A stretch of DNA of 15,702 nucleotides from Ophiosphaerella korrae (taxonomy: Eukaryota > Ascomycota > Dothideomycetes > Pleosporales > Phaeosphaeriaceae), in assembly GCA_028456385.1 (NCBI GenBank), contig JALNQF010000719.1, positions 1 to 15,702 of the forward strand, given 5' to 3'. The notes below the pieces were generated by a model that was not told the origin of the DNA, searched no databases, and saw nothing but the letters and a program-made list of their open reading frames with translations. Each line of letters opens with the position of its first letter. Positions within the stretch are counted from its first letter, which is position 1. A program made the position numbers and the translations under genes. Below, in pieces: positions 1-9,560 of the stretch.

Positions 1-318
1 TACTTTACTCTTTATAAATTACTTTTTAACATACTATATTGTTCTAACTTTATTTCTCTATATTTTTATTAGTATTGGCGCGTCCTTACTATTTTAATTA
101 ACGCCTTATTAAGTTTATATTTCCTTTTTAGTAAGATAGCTATGTTAGACGCTTCTCTAACATTTATTAATAGCGATAGCGCGTCGCGCCCTTATGTCTA
201 AGATGCTGCTTTTTCTACTCCTAAATTCTATTATTACGCTTTAACTACTATTATCTACGCAGCCTCTATTAGCTAGACAGCTAGCGTACCTACTATATAA
301 CGCGTGTTAGTTTTTTAT
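1..318. other. Unassigned RIP-degraded DNA
   Basis: No gene or element could be recognised. The stretch is AT-rich with stops in all frames. A small patch at about 190-300 keeps more TpG and CpA than its surroundings (ATG at 194, CTG at 206, two CAG), so it is less mutated or was inserted later. The reading from the ATG at 194 reaches TAA after 16 codons and resembles no family I know. Confidence 0.5.
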
Positions 319-353
319 TATAACTTTTAGCCTAGCCTAGGCTAAAAGTTATA
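319..353. repeat. Perfect 35-bp palindrome (17-bp arms, 1-nt centre)
   Basis: The left arm 319-335 and the right arm 337-353 are exact reverse complements around a single C at 336; the core reads TTTTAGCCTAGCCTAGGCTA. It lies 27 bp upstream of the inferred start of copy A. In DNA mutated this heavily a perfect match over 17 bp is unlikely by drift. It could be a remnant of a transposon end, a cruciform or an operator; nothing in the sequence decides which. Confidence 0.8.
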
Positions 354-379
354 CTTTACTTTTTAACCTCCCTACTACT

Positions 380-1890
380 ATATCTATATTTTCTACTCTA
401 TATACTACTTTACGTTAAATAGATAGTAAAGTACGCAGCTTTCTTACTACACGTAATACTAGTATCTAGTATAACTATAGCTACTATACCCCTAATATTA
501 ACTACGAGAAGCTGTTCTTTTCCTAATATATACGCCCTAGTTAACTAGTACCTAAGTTTAGCGCGGGCTAGATTATTCTAGATAACTACTCTAACGATAA
601 TCTAGTCTTTATTGCCTACTCTCTTCTATTAGTAATCTAGCTAGTATAAAAGACGCTTCCTAAAGAGATATTAGATAAAGATAGCTAGTAGAAGCTAGTT
701 TGTGTAGCTTAAGTATTAGCTATAGATTTAGACAACGTACTACCTTTTTATATAGGTAGCTACTATTACTATTAACTTAGATAATAAATCTAAGGGTCCC
801 TTAACTATACGTAAGTAGGATACACCCTTTTCCTACGCTAATACAGCCTACGCCTCTAAAACGCTGTTAGGAAAGTACACCTATACCTAAACTAGAGCTC
901 TCTCTTAGGTACTCCTTTAGACTAAAAAGCTTCCTAAGCTATTACTAGTCTATATCTATAAAGTAACTAATAACAATTACTATACTAAGTAGATCTATAA
1001 AAAGAAATAAAAAGTAGTAGTAAAGAGGAAATAGTAGGGCCTAGGCCTCTAAGAGCTAACTAACTTAGTAGAAGCTACTAAGAAGGTTGCCTACTATACT
1101 ATTACGCCTACTATAACTTATAGATTACCTAGATTATTAAATAACATATAAGTAAGGCTAGTAACTTCTATTAGTAAGCTAAGTCTCCTTATAAGATAGC
1201 GTATAGTATACTTACTAATACGTAAGTAGTTAGTAGTTAGCCTACCTTATACTACGCTACTACCTTCTTACGTACGTAGAGAGAACGCAGTACGCTTATC
1301 TACTTAAGTACTACGCTAGTTAGTAGTGCTATCTCTTACTAGCTTGCGTAGTAAAACTATTAGCTAGATAATTATAATAGCGCCTTTTAGCGCGCCTAGT
1401 ATATAAGCTACTACTACAAGTAGTAGATAGCTATAGTTGTTATTAAGTATTACTAGGCTATAGCCTTCCTAGGTTACGCTTACGCTAATAAGATTAACTA
1501 AATCTAGTAAGATAATTAAGTAGCAAGTTTTACAGCTTCTCGTAACTACTATAGTTAGGGTATAGTAAAGGTATAGGCGATAGATGCCTTACTACTACTA
1601 GTTAACCTAGACGTTACGCCTAAAGACTAGAAAGTAGGTAGAGATACTCTTAGAAAGTGCCTAGTACAGGCAAAGCGCTAGTTCTATACTACTAACGTTC
1701 TTAGCTAAAGTAGTCTCTACTTAATACCTACTAACGTCGTCTTAAATAGCTAGGTAGAGAAAGATATCTATACTAACAAGTAGTCTATCTAGCTAGAGCT
1801 AGTTAAGAAGGTAAATCTAGATGCCTATTGCGCAAGTATATACTACTTAATAGCTAGCTTAGCTAAGATAGTATCTAGGGCAGCCTAATC
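380..1890 (+). pseudogene. Copy A of an unrecognised gene family, RIP-inactivated
   Basis: The gene is read in one frame (codons at 380, 599, 1418, 1652) with TAA/TAG taken as mutated Gln/Trp codons. It is homologous to copy B at 10023. NLVFIAYS at 599-622 matches NLVFIAHS in B. A 26-residue block from 1418 shares YYQAIAFL and has 16 identities. A 25-residue block from 1652 shares LSQSSLYLI and has 17 identities. Block spacing agrees: 273 versus 284 codons, then 78 versus 74. By the same spacing the start falls on ATA-TCT at 380, where B has ATG-TCC, so the start codon looks lost by TpG to TpA. The product looks helical and Gln/Leu/Ser rich, perhaps with TPR-like pairs of helices, but I recognise no domain and assign no function. 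The end is approximate: similarity fades near 1890, although the frame carries no TGA until 3243, which means little here. Confidence 0.75.
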
Positions 1891-3243
1891 TAAAGTAAGG
1901 ACGTATTCTACATCGAGGAAAAAGGCCTAATAGTAGTTTATAAAGTTAAAGAAATTATAGGTAGTACTAATAATAAGAGTAGTAATAGTAATACTAAGTA
2001 TACTACGCTATCTACTAGTAGAGCTACTCTATAGCTTTAGTAGTAGACCTTACTAGAACTATTTTACTCTTATTAATAAATCTACCTCTATACCCTAATA
2101 GTGCTCTCCTACTTACTAAAGAATAAGAATTATACCTTTCTTATCTATTTAATATAGATTATAGCTAAGAGTATATCTATACGCCTTCTAGATTATACAG
2201 ACTAACTTGTAAATCGCTATAGCTATATTTTAATAAGAGTAGCTATTAAAGTATATTCTATTATAGGAAGTTTACTAACATTTTCTCTAATCCTATAAGT
2301 CTTACTAATTACTAAGTAATATCTCTTTAATATAACTAGTATTAAAGAGATTAAAAATATTAGGTAGACTATAGTATTACTTAGGGTAAGTAAACTAAAC
2401 TTTAGAAAAGTAGCCCTACTTAAATACTTCTATAGCTACTTAATGTAGCGTCTATATAAAAAAGTTATACTTAAAGTTATTTTTAGTATCTAATACAAGC
2501 CTTATGTTGTTAGGCATAGCAAGAGTAATACTACGTATATCTATATCTTGCACAAGGAAGCAGCTTAGCTACTTACTATAGCTTTAATTATCGTTATTAT
2601 TACTAGATATTAGATGTTTTGTAAAGTAAACATAGCTAATTAATAGTAATACTACTAGTAGAAATAATTAGAGGTAAGATAGCGTAGCCTTATAGCTTAT
2701 ATTAAAGCGAAACTTAGACTAGCTCTCTATTAAGGGCGGCATAGCCTCGCGTATTACGTATTATAGATATGCTGTAGTTGCTATTATATAAATATCTCTC
2801 CTACGTAGCTCTTTAATTGTTACGCCTTGTAGTTAGCAAGATAGGGTAGATATAGTAGTAGGATAGTAAGAATACAACTACTTACTCTTAGTTTTAGAAG
2901 GTTAGGTGTTTAGTGCAACGTTTAGGTTAAAGTCTCGCTTCTACTCTAGACGCCCTAGTACTACCTTAGGCTATACAATAGGAAACCCTATTACTCTACG
3001 CGTAACCCTAACACTATTAACTACGTATAGTATAGTTATACAACTTAGGTAGATAGTGTAACGTAACGCGTTAATTTATATACTTAAATTTAGTACTAAT
3101 TAAAGTATAGAAGCTAATAACACTAACCTTCGAAGTGTAACAATATCTAGGGGGTATAACCCTAAACTAGGCCTAAATAGGTATATCTTAGTACTAACAA
3201 GAAACGATACCTAGCCCTAAGTGTCGTTACTACCCTAGGATAG
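1891..3243. other. Unassigned RIP-degraded sequence downstream of copy A
   Basis: This is probably former coding DNA but I cannot assign it. The plus-strand frame of copy A continues without TGA to 3243. A second plus frame and a minus-strand frame through about 2100-2600 give equally protein-like strings when TAA/TAG are read as Gln/Trp, so frame choice is not supported. About 2490-2560 keeps more TpG/CpA than the surroundings. Near 3110-3243 there are short imperfect inverted repeats, for example AACGATAC at about 3203 against GTGTCGTT at about 3220, at the boundary with the G-free tract. No family was recognised. Confidence 0.4.
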
Positions 3244-4040
3244 ATTATTTTTTAATTTCTTATTTTTTTATTTTTTTATTTTATTATTTTTTAATTTATT
3301 CTTTTTTAATTTCTTCTTTTTTAATTTCTTCTTTTTTAATTTCTTCTTTTTTAAATTTCTTCTTTTTTAATTTTTTATTTCTTTAATATATTCTTTTTTT
3401 ATTTATTACTATTTTAATTTATTTTTTTTTATATTTCTTTTATATTTTTTTCTTTACTTTTATAATTTAAATATTTTATTTATTTTACTACTTTCTACTT
3501 TTTACTATAAATATACTCTATTATATATTCTATTTTTATTATCTTTATTTAAACTTAAATCCTTTTTTAATTATAATTAATTTCTTATTATACTATTCTA
3601 TTTACTTTTATATTTCTTTTTATAATTTTTACTTTTCTAATTATAATACTTACTACTATTATATATAATCTACTCTCTACTTCTATTATATTATACTTTA
3701 TATTCTTTTATTAACCTATTTTCTTTAATTTTTTATTTATAATTAAACTATTTTACCTCTTTACTATATATTTTTAATTATTTATTATATTTATAATCTT
3801 TTCTTTTCTTTTTTATTCTTATATTTATATCTTTTATTAATATCTTTACTTCTTATTTATAAATATAATATATATTTTATATACTTATTTTTTCTTTCTT
3901 TATTTAACTATATTTATTATCTTATTTCTCTATAAAAATCTTTATACTCTTTTATATCTATATTTCTTTATCTTTTCTTTTTTTTAATAACTTTTACTCT
4001 TAATTTTCTATATTTACTTTTAATTTAACTCTTTTTAAAC
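3244..4040. repeat. G-free, T-rich low-complexity tract (797 nt)
   Basis: The plus strand contains no G from 3244 to 4040 and I saw no CpA, so the strand is built from T, A and scattered C in CT, CC and AC contexts. There is no coding potential. It merges downstream into the 44-bp minisatellite, whose units are also poor in G. It may be an older, more decayed part of the same pyrimidine-rich array; that link is inference. Confidence 0.85.
3286..3376. repeat. 15-bp tandem repeat, about 6 units
   Basis: The unit CTTTTTTAATTTCTT occurs exactly at 3301, 3316 and 3331. A 16-bp variant follows at 3346, with degenerate units at 3286 and 3362. It lies inside the G-free tract and shows that at least part of that tract arose by tandem duplication. 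Confidence 0.85.
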
Positions 4041-4975
4041 GTCTTCTATACTAAACTTATCTTCTTATTAATATCTATTCTATTTATACTTATACTTAAC
4101 TTATATCTCTACTAAACTTATCTTACTTTTAATATTTATTATACTAATATTTACTTTAAACTTCTATTCTCCTTAATATCTATTATACTTACGTTTATAC
4201 TTAACCTAACTTTTTATTATCTACTATACTTACGTCTATACTTAATCTATCTTCTCTTTAACGTCTATTGTACTTACGTCTACGCTTAACCTATCTTCCT
4301 CTTAACGTCTATTATACCTACGTCTACCTTTAATCTACTTTACTTTACGTCTACTTTTAATCTACTTTACCTTACGTCTACTCTTAATCTACTTTACCTT
4401 ATATCTACTCTTAACCTATCTTCTCCTTAACATTTATTATACTTACGTCTAGGCTTAATCTATCTTACTCTTTACGTCTATTATACTTATATCTAGGCTT
4501 AACTTATCTTACTCTTTACATCTATTATACTTACGTCTAGGCTTAACTTATCTTACCTCTAACGTTTACGTCTACTATACTTACGTCTAGGCTTAATCTA
4601 TCTTACTCTTTACGTCTATTATACTTATATCTAGGCTTAACCTATCTTACTCTTTACGTCTATTATATAAACGTCTAGGCTTAACTTATCTTACTCTTTA
4701 CGTCTATTATACTTATGTTTAGGCCTAACCTATCTTACTCTTTACGTCTATTATACTTATATCTAGGCTTAACCTATTTTACTCTTTACGTCTACTATAC
4801 TTACGTCTAAGCTTAACTTCTCTTACTCTTTAACGTCTATTGTACTTACGCCTAGGTTTAACTTATCTTTTCTTTAACGTCTATTATACTTACGTCTAGG
4901 CTTAACTTATCTTACTTTTTATATCTACTATACAAACGTCTAGGCTTAACCTATCTCTACTTAATATCTAATATA
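4041..4975. repeat. Minisatellite with 44-bp period
   Basis: The motif TAGGCTTAAC or a close variant recurs with its AGG at 4451, 4495, 4539, 4589, 4633, 4677, 4721, 4765, 4809, 4854, 4898 and 4942. Spacing is 44 except one interval of 50 and one of 45. Each unit also carries CTTACTCTTTACGTCTATTA or a variant. Units before 4450 are recognisable but more diverged. A 44-bp period is not a multiple of three, so this is not a protein repeat. It abuts the 3' end of the helicase relic and may belong to that element or to the subtelomeric DNA around it. CpG in ACGT is kept in most units while CpA/TpG is nearly absent: I count three of each in 4021-5100. Confidence 0.9.
4320..4427. repeat. 27-bp sub-array within the minisatellite
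   Basis: Four units begin at 4320, 4347, 4374 and 4401 with exact 27-bp spacing. Each opens with ACGTCTAC or ATATCTAC followed by a TTTAATCTACTTTAC-type body; the last grades back into the longer unit. This looks like a shortened form of the 44-bp unit amplified locally. Confidence 0.85.
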
Positions 4976-5610
4976 CTCTTTAACTACTTTACTTCTTATT
5001 TTCTCTATCTTTATTCTTCTATTAACTTTATAACCTAATAAAACTCTTTAACTAAATTATTACTCTCTACTATCTCTAACTTCTACTTTATCCCTAAATA
5101 CTATAATATCTCTATATTACCTTCTACTATACTTACTCCTAATCTTACTAAACGCTCTAACTATTAGTTAAAAACCTCCTTATACCTATATACTAATCTT
5201 ATTACTACTATACTTAAAATACCTTTATACTAATAACTCTCTCTTTATACTCTTTAATACTTCTCTTTTTTATTTACTTCTTAACTATTGTAAATCTCTT
5301 ATAGCACTCTACTATACTAAAAATAACCTAACTAATCTTTAAATATAATACTCTTATTAATCTTTTCTACTATTTCCTTTACTATTACACTTTTCTCTTA
5401 CTAATACTACTATATATTATACTTGCTATTTACGCTACCTACTCTTTTATATATTCTATATTAGTTTATCTACTATACTAACTACTTACGTACTTACTTA
5501 ATATCTATAAACTCCTATTATTACTATTATATTAATATCTACTATAAGCCTTATTACTCTTGCTCTTACTACTTAAATACTTACTACCTTTCTTCTTATT
5601 CTTCTTTACC

Positions 5611-5682
5611 TATATCTATCTCTTCTTTACCTTCCTTTATATCTATCTCTTCTACGTCTATCTCTTCTACGTTTATCTCCTC
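5611..5682 (-). repeat. 15-bp repeats encoding an acidic EEIDV pentapeptide
   Basis: Units at 5638-5652, 5653-5667 and 5668-5682, plus a separated one at 5611-5625, share TCTATCTCTTC or a close variant on the plus strand. Read on the minus strand in the helicase frame they give EEINV, EEIDV and EEIDI. The acidic run sits in the tail after the RecQ C-terminal lobe. The plus strand of the same DNA gives an artificial Leu/Tyr-rich reading. Confidence 0.75.
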
Positions 5683-5904
5683 GCTTCTCTTGTATACGTT
5701 ATATATTTCCTCTCTTACTTTATATCTTACGCGCTTTATCTTTTACTTATCTAAATACTTATCTAATATAACCTTTCTATATTATACTATTCTACTCTCC
5801 CTTTCTACGTACGCTTGTACTAACTTCTACTCTACTTCTACCTACTTGTTATCTACTACTTATTAATTGCCTTCTTATATAATTATAACTACCTTACTCT
5901 ATAA

Positions 5905-5928
5905 CTTATCTTGCTTTACTCTACTACT
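5905..5928 (-). other. Helicase motif VI relic (SGRAGRDG to SSRVKQDK)
   Basis: The minus-strand codons AGT AGT AGA GTA AAG CAA stand where RecQ helicases have S-G-R-A-G-R. The preceding DYIQES matches the family's DYAQES. The arginine fingers of this motif sense ATP; here the second Arg and the glycines are changed by G to A or C to T. Confidence 0.85.
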
Positions 5929-5982
5929 CTCTTGTATGTAATCTAATACTAAAAATAGCTAATTAATGTAAATAATGTACTA

Positions 5983-6015
5983 AATATCTACTATATCTAC
6001 TCCTATCTCTAATAT
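5983..6015 (-). other. Helicase motif V relic (ALGMGVDIPDI-type)
   Basis: The reading ILEIGVDIVDI corresponds to the ALGMGVDIxDI signature of the RecQ C-terminal lobe. About 100-170 bases upstream on the minus strand, IIYSNLVPKVKEL and LGCYVYYYNVV match the family's IVYCNTVxKVxxL and LGCxxYHxxV. Together these identify the RecQ branch rather than a generic DEAD-box protein. Confidence 0.85.
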
Positions 6016-6459
6016 ACTTATTACTACTATTACTTACTACTTACCTACTATAAAATCCTCTAATATACTTACCTTACTAACTACGTTATAATAATATACG
6101 TAACATCCTAACGTCTTTACTAACTCTTTAACCTTAGGCACTAAATTACTATATATAATAATCTTACCTATCTTATACTTCTTTATCTTTTACTATACTA
6201 TACGTAATACTATCCTCTCTACCTCCTTTTTCTTAACTACTTTACCTACTCTAATTACGTAGTACGCTACGTTTATCCTTACTATATCTACTTAGAAAAT
6301 CTTAACCTAATTGCGCTTAAAATATATCTATTAAAACAACTTATCCTCCTTACCTAGTAGTAATATTACTATTAATAACACTATCTACGTCTCTACTACT
6401 ACTAACTTACCTAATTACTATATTTACTTATAGAACGTATATTAATAGTTTAATATAAT

Positions 6460-6471
6460 ATAATACTTATT
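6460..6471 (-). other. DECH box relic, mutated to NKYY
   Basis: The reading IIVNKYYIILN stands where RecQ-type TLH helicases have a DECH box in the context IIVDECHxxLN. All four box residues differ by one transition (GAT to AAT, GAG to AAG, TGT to TAT, CAT to TAT), each at TpG or CpA on the coding strand. This removes the Mg-ATP-binding Asp and the catalytic Glu. Confidence 0.85.
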
Positions 6472-6723
6472 AACTATAATTTAGTCTAACTACTATATTA
6501 CTTGTAATTAGTTTAAAAACGTTGCGAATCCCTCTCTTACTACTAACTTAGGCGTTACTAATACTACTACTACTACGTTAGGTAGCTTACAACTCTCTTA
6601 CTTACTATATAATATACTTAGCTTTTTATATTACTACTTTATATCCCCTTGTAATATAATTAATAGTATAATAATAATAGTTATACTACTTTACTCTACT
6701 TATACTAGCAATATAAATAATAT

Positions 6724-6741
6724 ACTCTTACTTACTTTAGT
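6724..6741 (-). other. Walker A relic (TGxGKS to TKVSKS)
   Basis: On the minus strand the run VVILTKVSKSILFIL matches the family's VVMPTGxGKSxLFxLP. The P-loop Lys and Ser codons (AAG AGT) survive, but both glycines are lost by G to A changes. The reading frame shifts by one base between about 6680 and 6700, just after this motif. Confidence 0.88.
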
Positions 6742-8487
6742 TAGTATTACTACTACTATAGGGCTCTCGCTAGCTATAATAGTATCGATTACGTCTTTCT
6801 ATACGCCTTAGAATTCTATTATCTTACCTATTATTTACTGCAACTACACTATTATATCTATTTTCCTTAACTACTCTTATTAATTAATTCTCGCCTTATC
6901 TACTTTACTCTTAAATAGTACCCTCTTCTACTTTTTATATATACTGTCCCTATTAATAGCTACTTAAAATCCTAAAAATTAATGCTAATCTATACTCGAA
7001 TTGTAGAATAACTACCTTTAATCTACTATTACCCCTACTTACTCTATAATCCTACGTGCGTATATTAACCTTACTATATACACTATATATTTAGACTACT
7101 TGTCTATAATTACTTCTACTATATTCTCTTAATTTTACTCCTTATTCTTATCCCCTTCTTCTACTCTAAATACTATAGATCTACGTATAAATCTCTAGCT
7201 AATACTAATTACTATCTTGTAATACGCTGTAATTATTAATCTCTACTCTAATCTTACCTTACTCTTACGCTTTAACGCCTCCTGCAACCTATTACTTATC
7301 TACTTACGTCTATTTAGGTTAGCTAGCTATATATAGTATAAAATTACCTCCTTCTCTTATATTATTACTTCTAACTACTACTAGAATAGTAATACTAACT
7401 ATATATACTATACTAACAACTCTCTTACTTTACGTAGTAAATACCTATAAATAACTTTTACGTTGCTACTTACGTTATATCTTTTATAGTACTACGTAGT
7501 AAATATAACTATACTATCTTTAATAAATATATTGTAGTACCCTCTTTTTACTATATTGCTATACTATACGCTTAATATCTCTAGCCTTCTAGTAGGTTAC
7601 CTACCTACTATATATATTAATACGATTAACTTCTCTTAAAACTTAATTACCTAGTTTATATACTACTCTACCTCTTTTCTATTAATCTTAGACTACGTTC
7701 CTAGCTTTATAAATCTATCTCTAATACTAGTATATTTCTCTACTTAATTAAACAACTACTTCTCTCTATTTATAAGTATCTACGTCTAGTAGTCTTTTAA
7801 AAAATTCTACCTAGCTTACTTATCTATTAGGTTGTTACGTAAACTCTCTTATAAGATACTAAGTATAGATTCTATAGCTTTACTCTTACTAAATAATAAC
7901 TCTTCTATTAATAACTACTAGCTCTTAACTACTAACCTATATACTATCTTATAGAACTACACTATATTAAAATGTAAATCCTTGTATAATAACTTGTCTT
8001 ACTCTATCTACTTAATATAGCTATAAGATATTATATTATAATAGATCCTTAACCTATATATCTATAAATCTAATATTTACTATATAGGCCTATAGCTACT
8101 TTAGACTATAAACTTATCTATTATCTCTTACATAAACTATAAATATCTCTTAAGTTAGTGTTATAGTAGGCTACTATTATTACTCTTGTACGTACTATTA
8201 CTATTAAACTTATTATCTTTAAATAGCTCTAATAACTCTAACGCCTACTATACTACTATAAACTAGGCTACCTTAATAATTAACGACAAAATTAGTAGGT
8301 ATAACTTAGGCCCCTTCTAACTATTTTCTTTAACGCCTAATACTACTAATACACATACTAATAGGTTATTATACTCCTTATAAGTAATAGACTAGTTTAA
8401 CAACGTAATATAAAACTCTAAACACGCTTTCTAAATTTTTAATAACGCTTCTAGCTTATTATAATACGTATAGCTTTCTTACTCTTT

Positions 8488-8585
8488 GTCCTTATCTATC
8501 CTACCTATTACCTTATCTATTTTATCTAGTATCTCCTTGTCTATCCCTTTATCTATCTCTTCGTCTATCTTGTTATCTACGTCTC
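8488..8585 (-). repeat. 12-bp repeats encoding an IDKE/IDEE-rich linker
   Basis: Clusters of CTATCTC, CTATCCC and CTTATCTATC recur about every 12 bp on the plus strand. In the helicase frame on the minus strand they read as a charged series of IDEE, IDKG, IDKE and IDKV. It separates the N-terminal domain from the middle domain and is probably a flexible linker. Confidence 0.7.
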
Positions 8586-9333
8586 CTTCTTCTTCTACTC
8601 TTGTGTTACCTCTTACTTCTTTAACTAATACTTCTTATACCTTCTACTACTACTATATAAAATAGTACTATAGGCTTTTCTATATATACTCTTTCTACGT
8701 GCGTACAAAAAATATTAATATCTACTTCTATAGCTAGGCGTACTTAGTAATTACTTTTTTGTCTATATATAGCTATAACAGCTAGAATTGCGTCTAGTAC
8801 TTCTTAGTTTAAATCGCCTCTAACCTTACAAATACTCTAATCTAGTTAATAATAGACGCCTAGCTAAACCGCGCTAACCTATCTATAGCTACCTAAATCG
8901 CTACCTTAATAGGCTCTACTTCCTTTTTATTCTTAGGATTAGGTTTAGTAATAAGCTCCTTAATATATACTAATAAATTAGGCCTCTCTATACCTACTAA
9001 ATATAGTAACTACTATATCTACTCTAACTATAGGTTTACCTTGTCCTTTTTACTATCCTAGATAGTGTTCTATACCTACTTTTTAATCTTTATCTACGCC
9101 CTAGCTATCTCTTTACCTACTCGTACCTATTCTACTACTACGTTACTAATAATAGGTATTAGCTTGTTTTACTAACCTCCTATAGTTTAGCGTACCTTAA
9201 AATACTACAAACTATAGTAAGATACAAAAAGTCGCTAGTACTAAACCTCTCTTACCCCTTCTTATACTTACTACCTAACTATTACTTACTTTACTACTCT
9301 AGAGCTTCTACGTCTTACTATAGTAGAGTATTA

Positions 9334-9390
9334 GTATTATTTTTACTAGTATTTCCTTATACTCTTTTTTCCTTAACAAACGTAATAGTA
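9334..9390 (-). other. C2H2 zinc-finger relic at the helicase N-terminus
   Basis: Reading the minus strand gives Y-x2-C, then about 8 residues further Y-x4-Y, after LDSY. TLH-like and DUF3505-type fungal proteins have DGY followed by C-x2-C and H-x3/4-H here. Tyr at three of the four ligand positions is what TGC/TGT to TAC/TAT and CAT/CAC to TAT/TAC produce. The assignment of this finger rests on context. Confidence 0.6.
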
Positions 9391-9408
9391 GCTATCTAGA
9401 GTTAATTA

Positions 9409-9430
9409 GTATAACAAGCTATTGTTATAC
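9409..9430. repeat. Perfect 9-bp inverted repeat with 4-nt loop
   Basis: GTATAACAA at 9409-9417 and TTGTTATAC at 9422-9430 flank a GCTA loop. It lies within the N-terminal part of the helicase relic, so it may be a chance feature of the coding sequence rather than a regulatory hairpin. Confidence 0.6.
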
Positions 9431-9560
9431 ACTAGTAACTATTTAATTAGCTAGTTAATATAGCTTAGTATTTTAAGCTTAGTAGGATATTAATATACAC
9501 TAGGCTAGTTTTAAATATCTTCTCCTACAACCTCTACTTGTTTTTAGGATAGTTTATAGT

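Larger units (their letters stand above)
4976..9560 (-). pseudogene. RIP-inactivated RecQ-type telomere-linked helicase (TLH-like), near full length
   Basis: About 1,500 codons can be followed on the minus strand, close to the usual length of these fungal proteins. In order: a C2H2 finger relic (9334-9390); a stretch still reading LVGIERPNLL, where the family usually has LVGMERPDLL; an acidic IDKE-repeat linker (about 8490-8585); a middle domain with SNIVKRGYYNIFIKDSIV near 7500; the helicase core; and a long Gln/Glu-rich tail with EEIDV repeats (5611-5682). The core carries Walker A (6724-6741), a DECH box (6460-6471), the QMVLLTATLPP-like motif III just after it, and RecQ C-lobe motifs V (5983-6015) and VI (5905-5928). 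The intact protein would be an ATP-dependent 3'-5' DNA helicase; family members are typically subtelomeric and multicopy in fungi. Besides stops in nearly every line there is one frameshift, between Walker A and the DECH box. The original start is not visible; 9560 is where the N-terminal frame becomes unreadable. The end is placed where the minisatellite begins. Confidence 0.88.

Noticed and set aside
194..244. Small ATG-initiated reading on the plus strand
   Set aside because: Only 16 codons before TAA, no homology recognised, and no reason to prefer it over chance.
2490..2620. Minus-strand reading with a faint resemblance to the C-terminal helix of histone H3 (TLAMPNNIRL)
   Set aside because: The spacing does not fit histone H3, the upstream histone signatures are absent, and plus-strand frames through the same DNA look just as protein-like.
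380..3243. One continuous protein from copy A to 3243
   Set aside because: TGA is absent everywhere, so an unbroken frame after masking TAA/TAG is not evidence; similarity to copy B ends near 1890.
4041..4975. CRISPR-like array
   Set aside because: The units are contiguous tandem repeats with no unique spacers, and the rest of the window is eukaryotic in character.
5560..5754. Stop-free plus-strand reading of 64 codons starting with TTG, very rich in Leu, Tyr and Phe
   Set aside because: It is antisense to the acidic EEIDV-repeat tail of the helicase relic. Its hydrophobic, membrane-like look is only the complement of purine-rich Glu/Lys/Asp codons, and it has no ATG.
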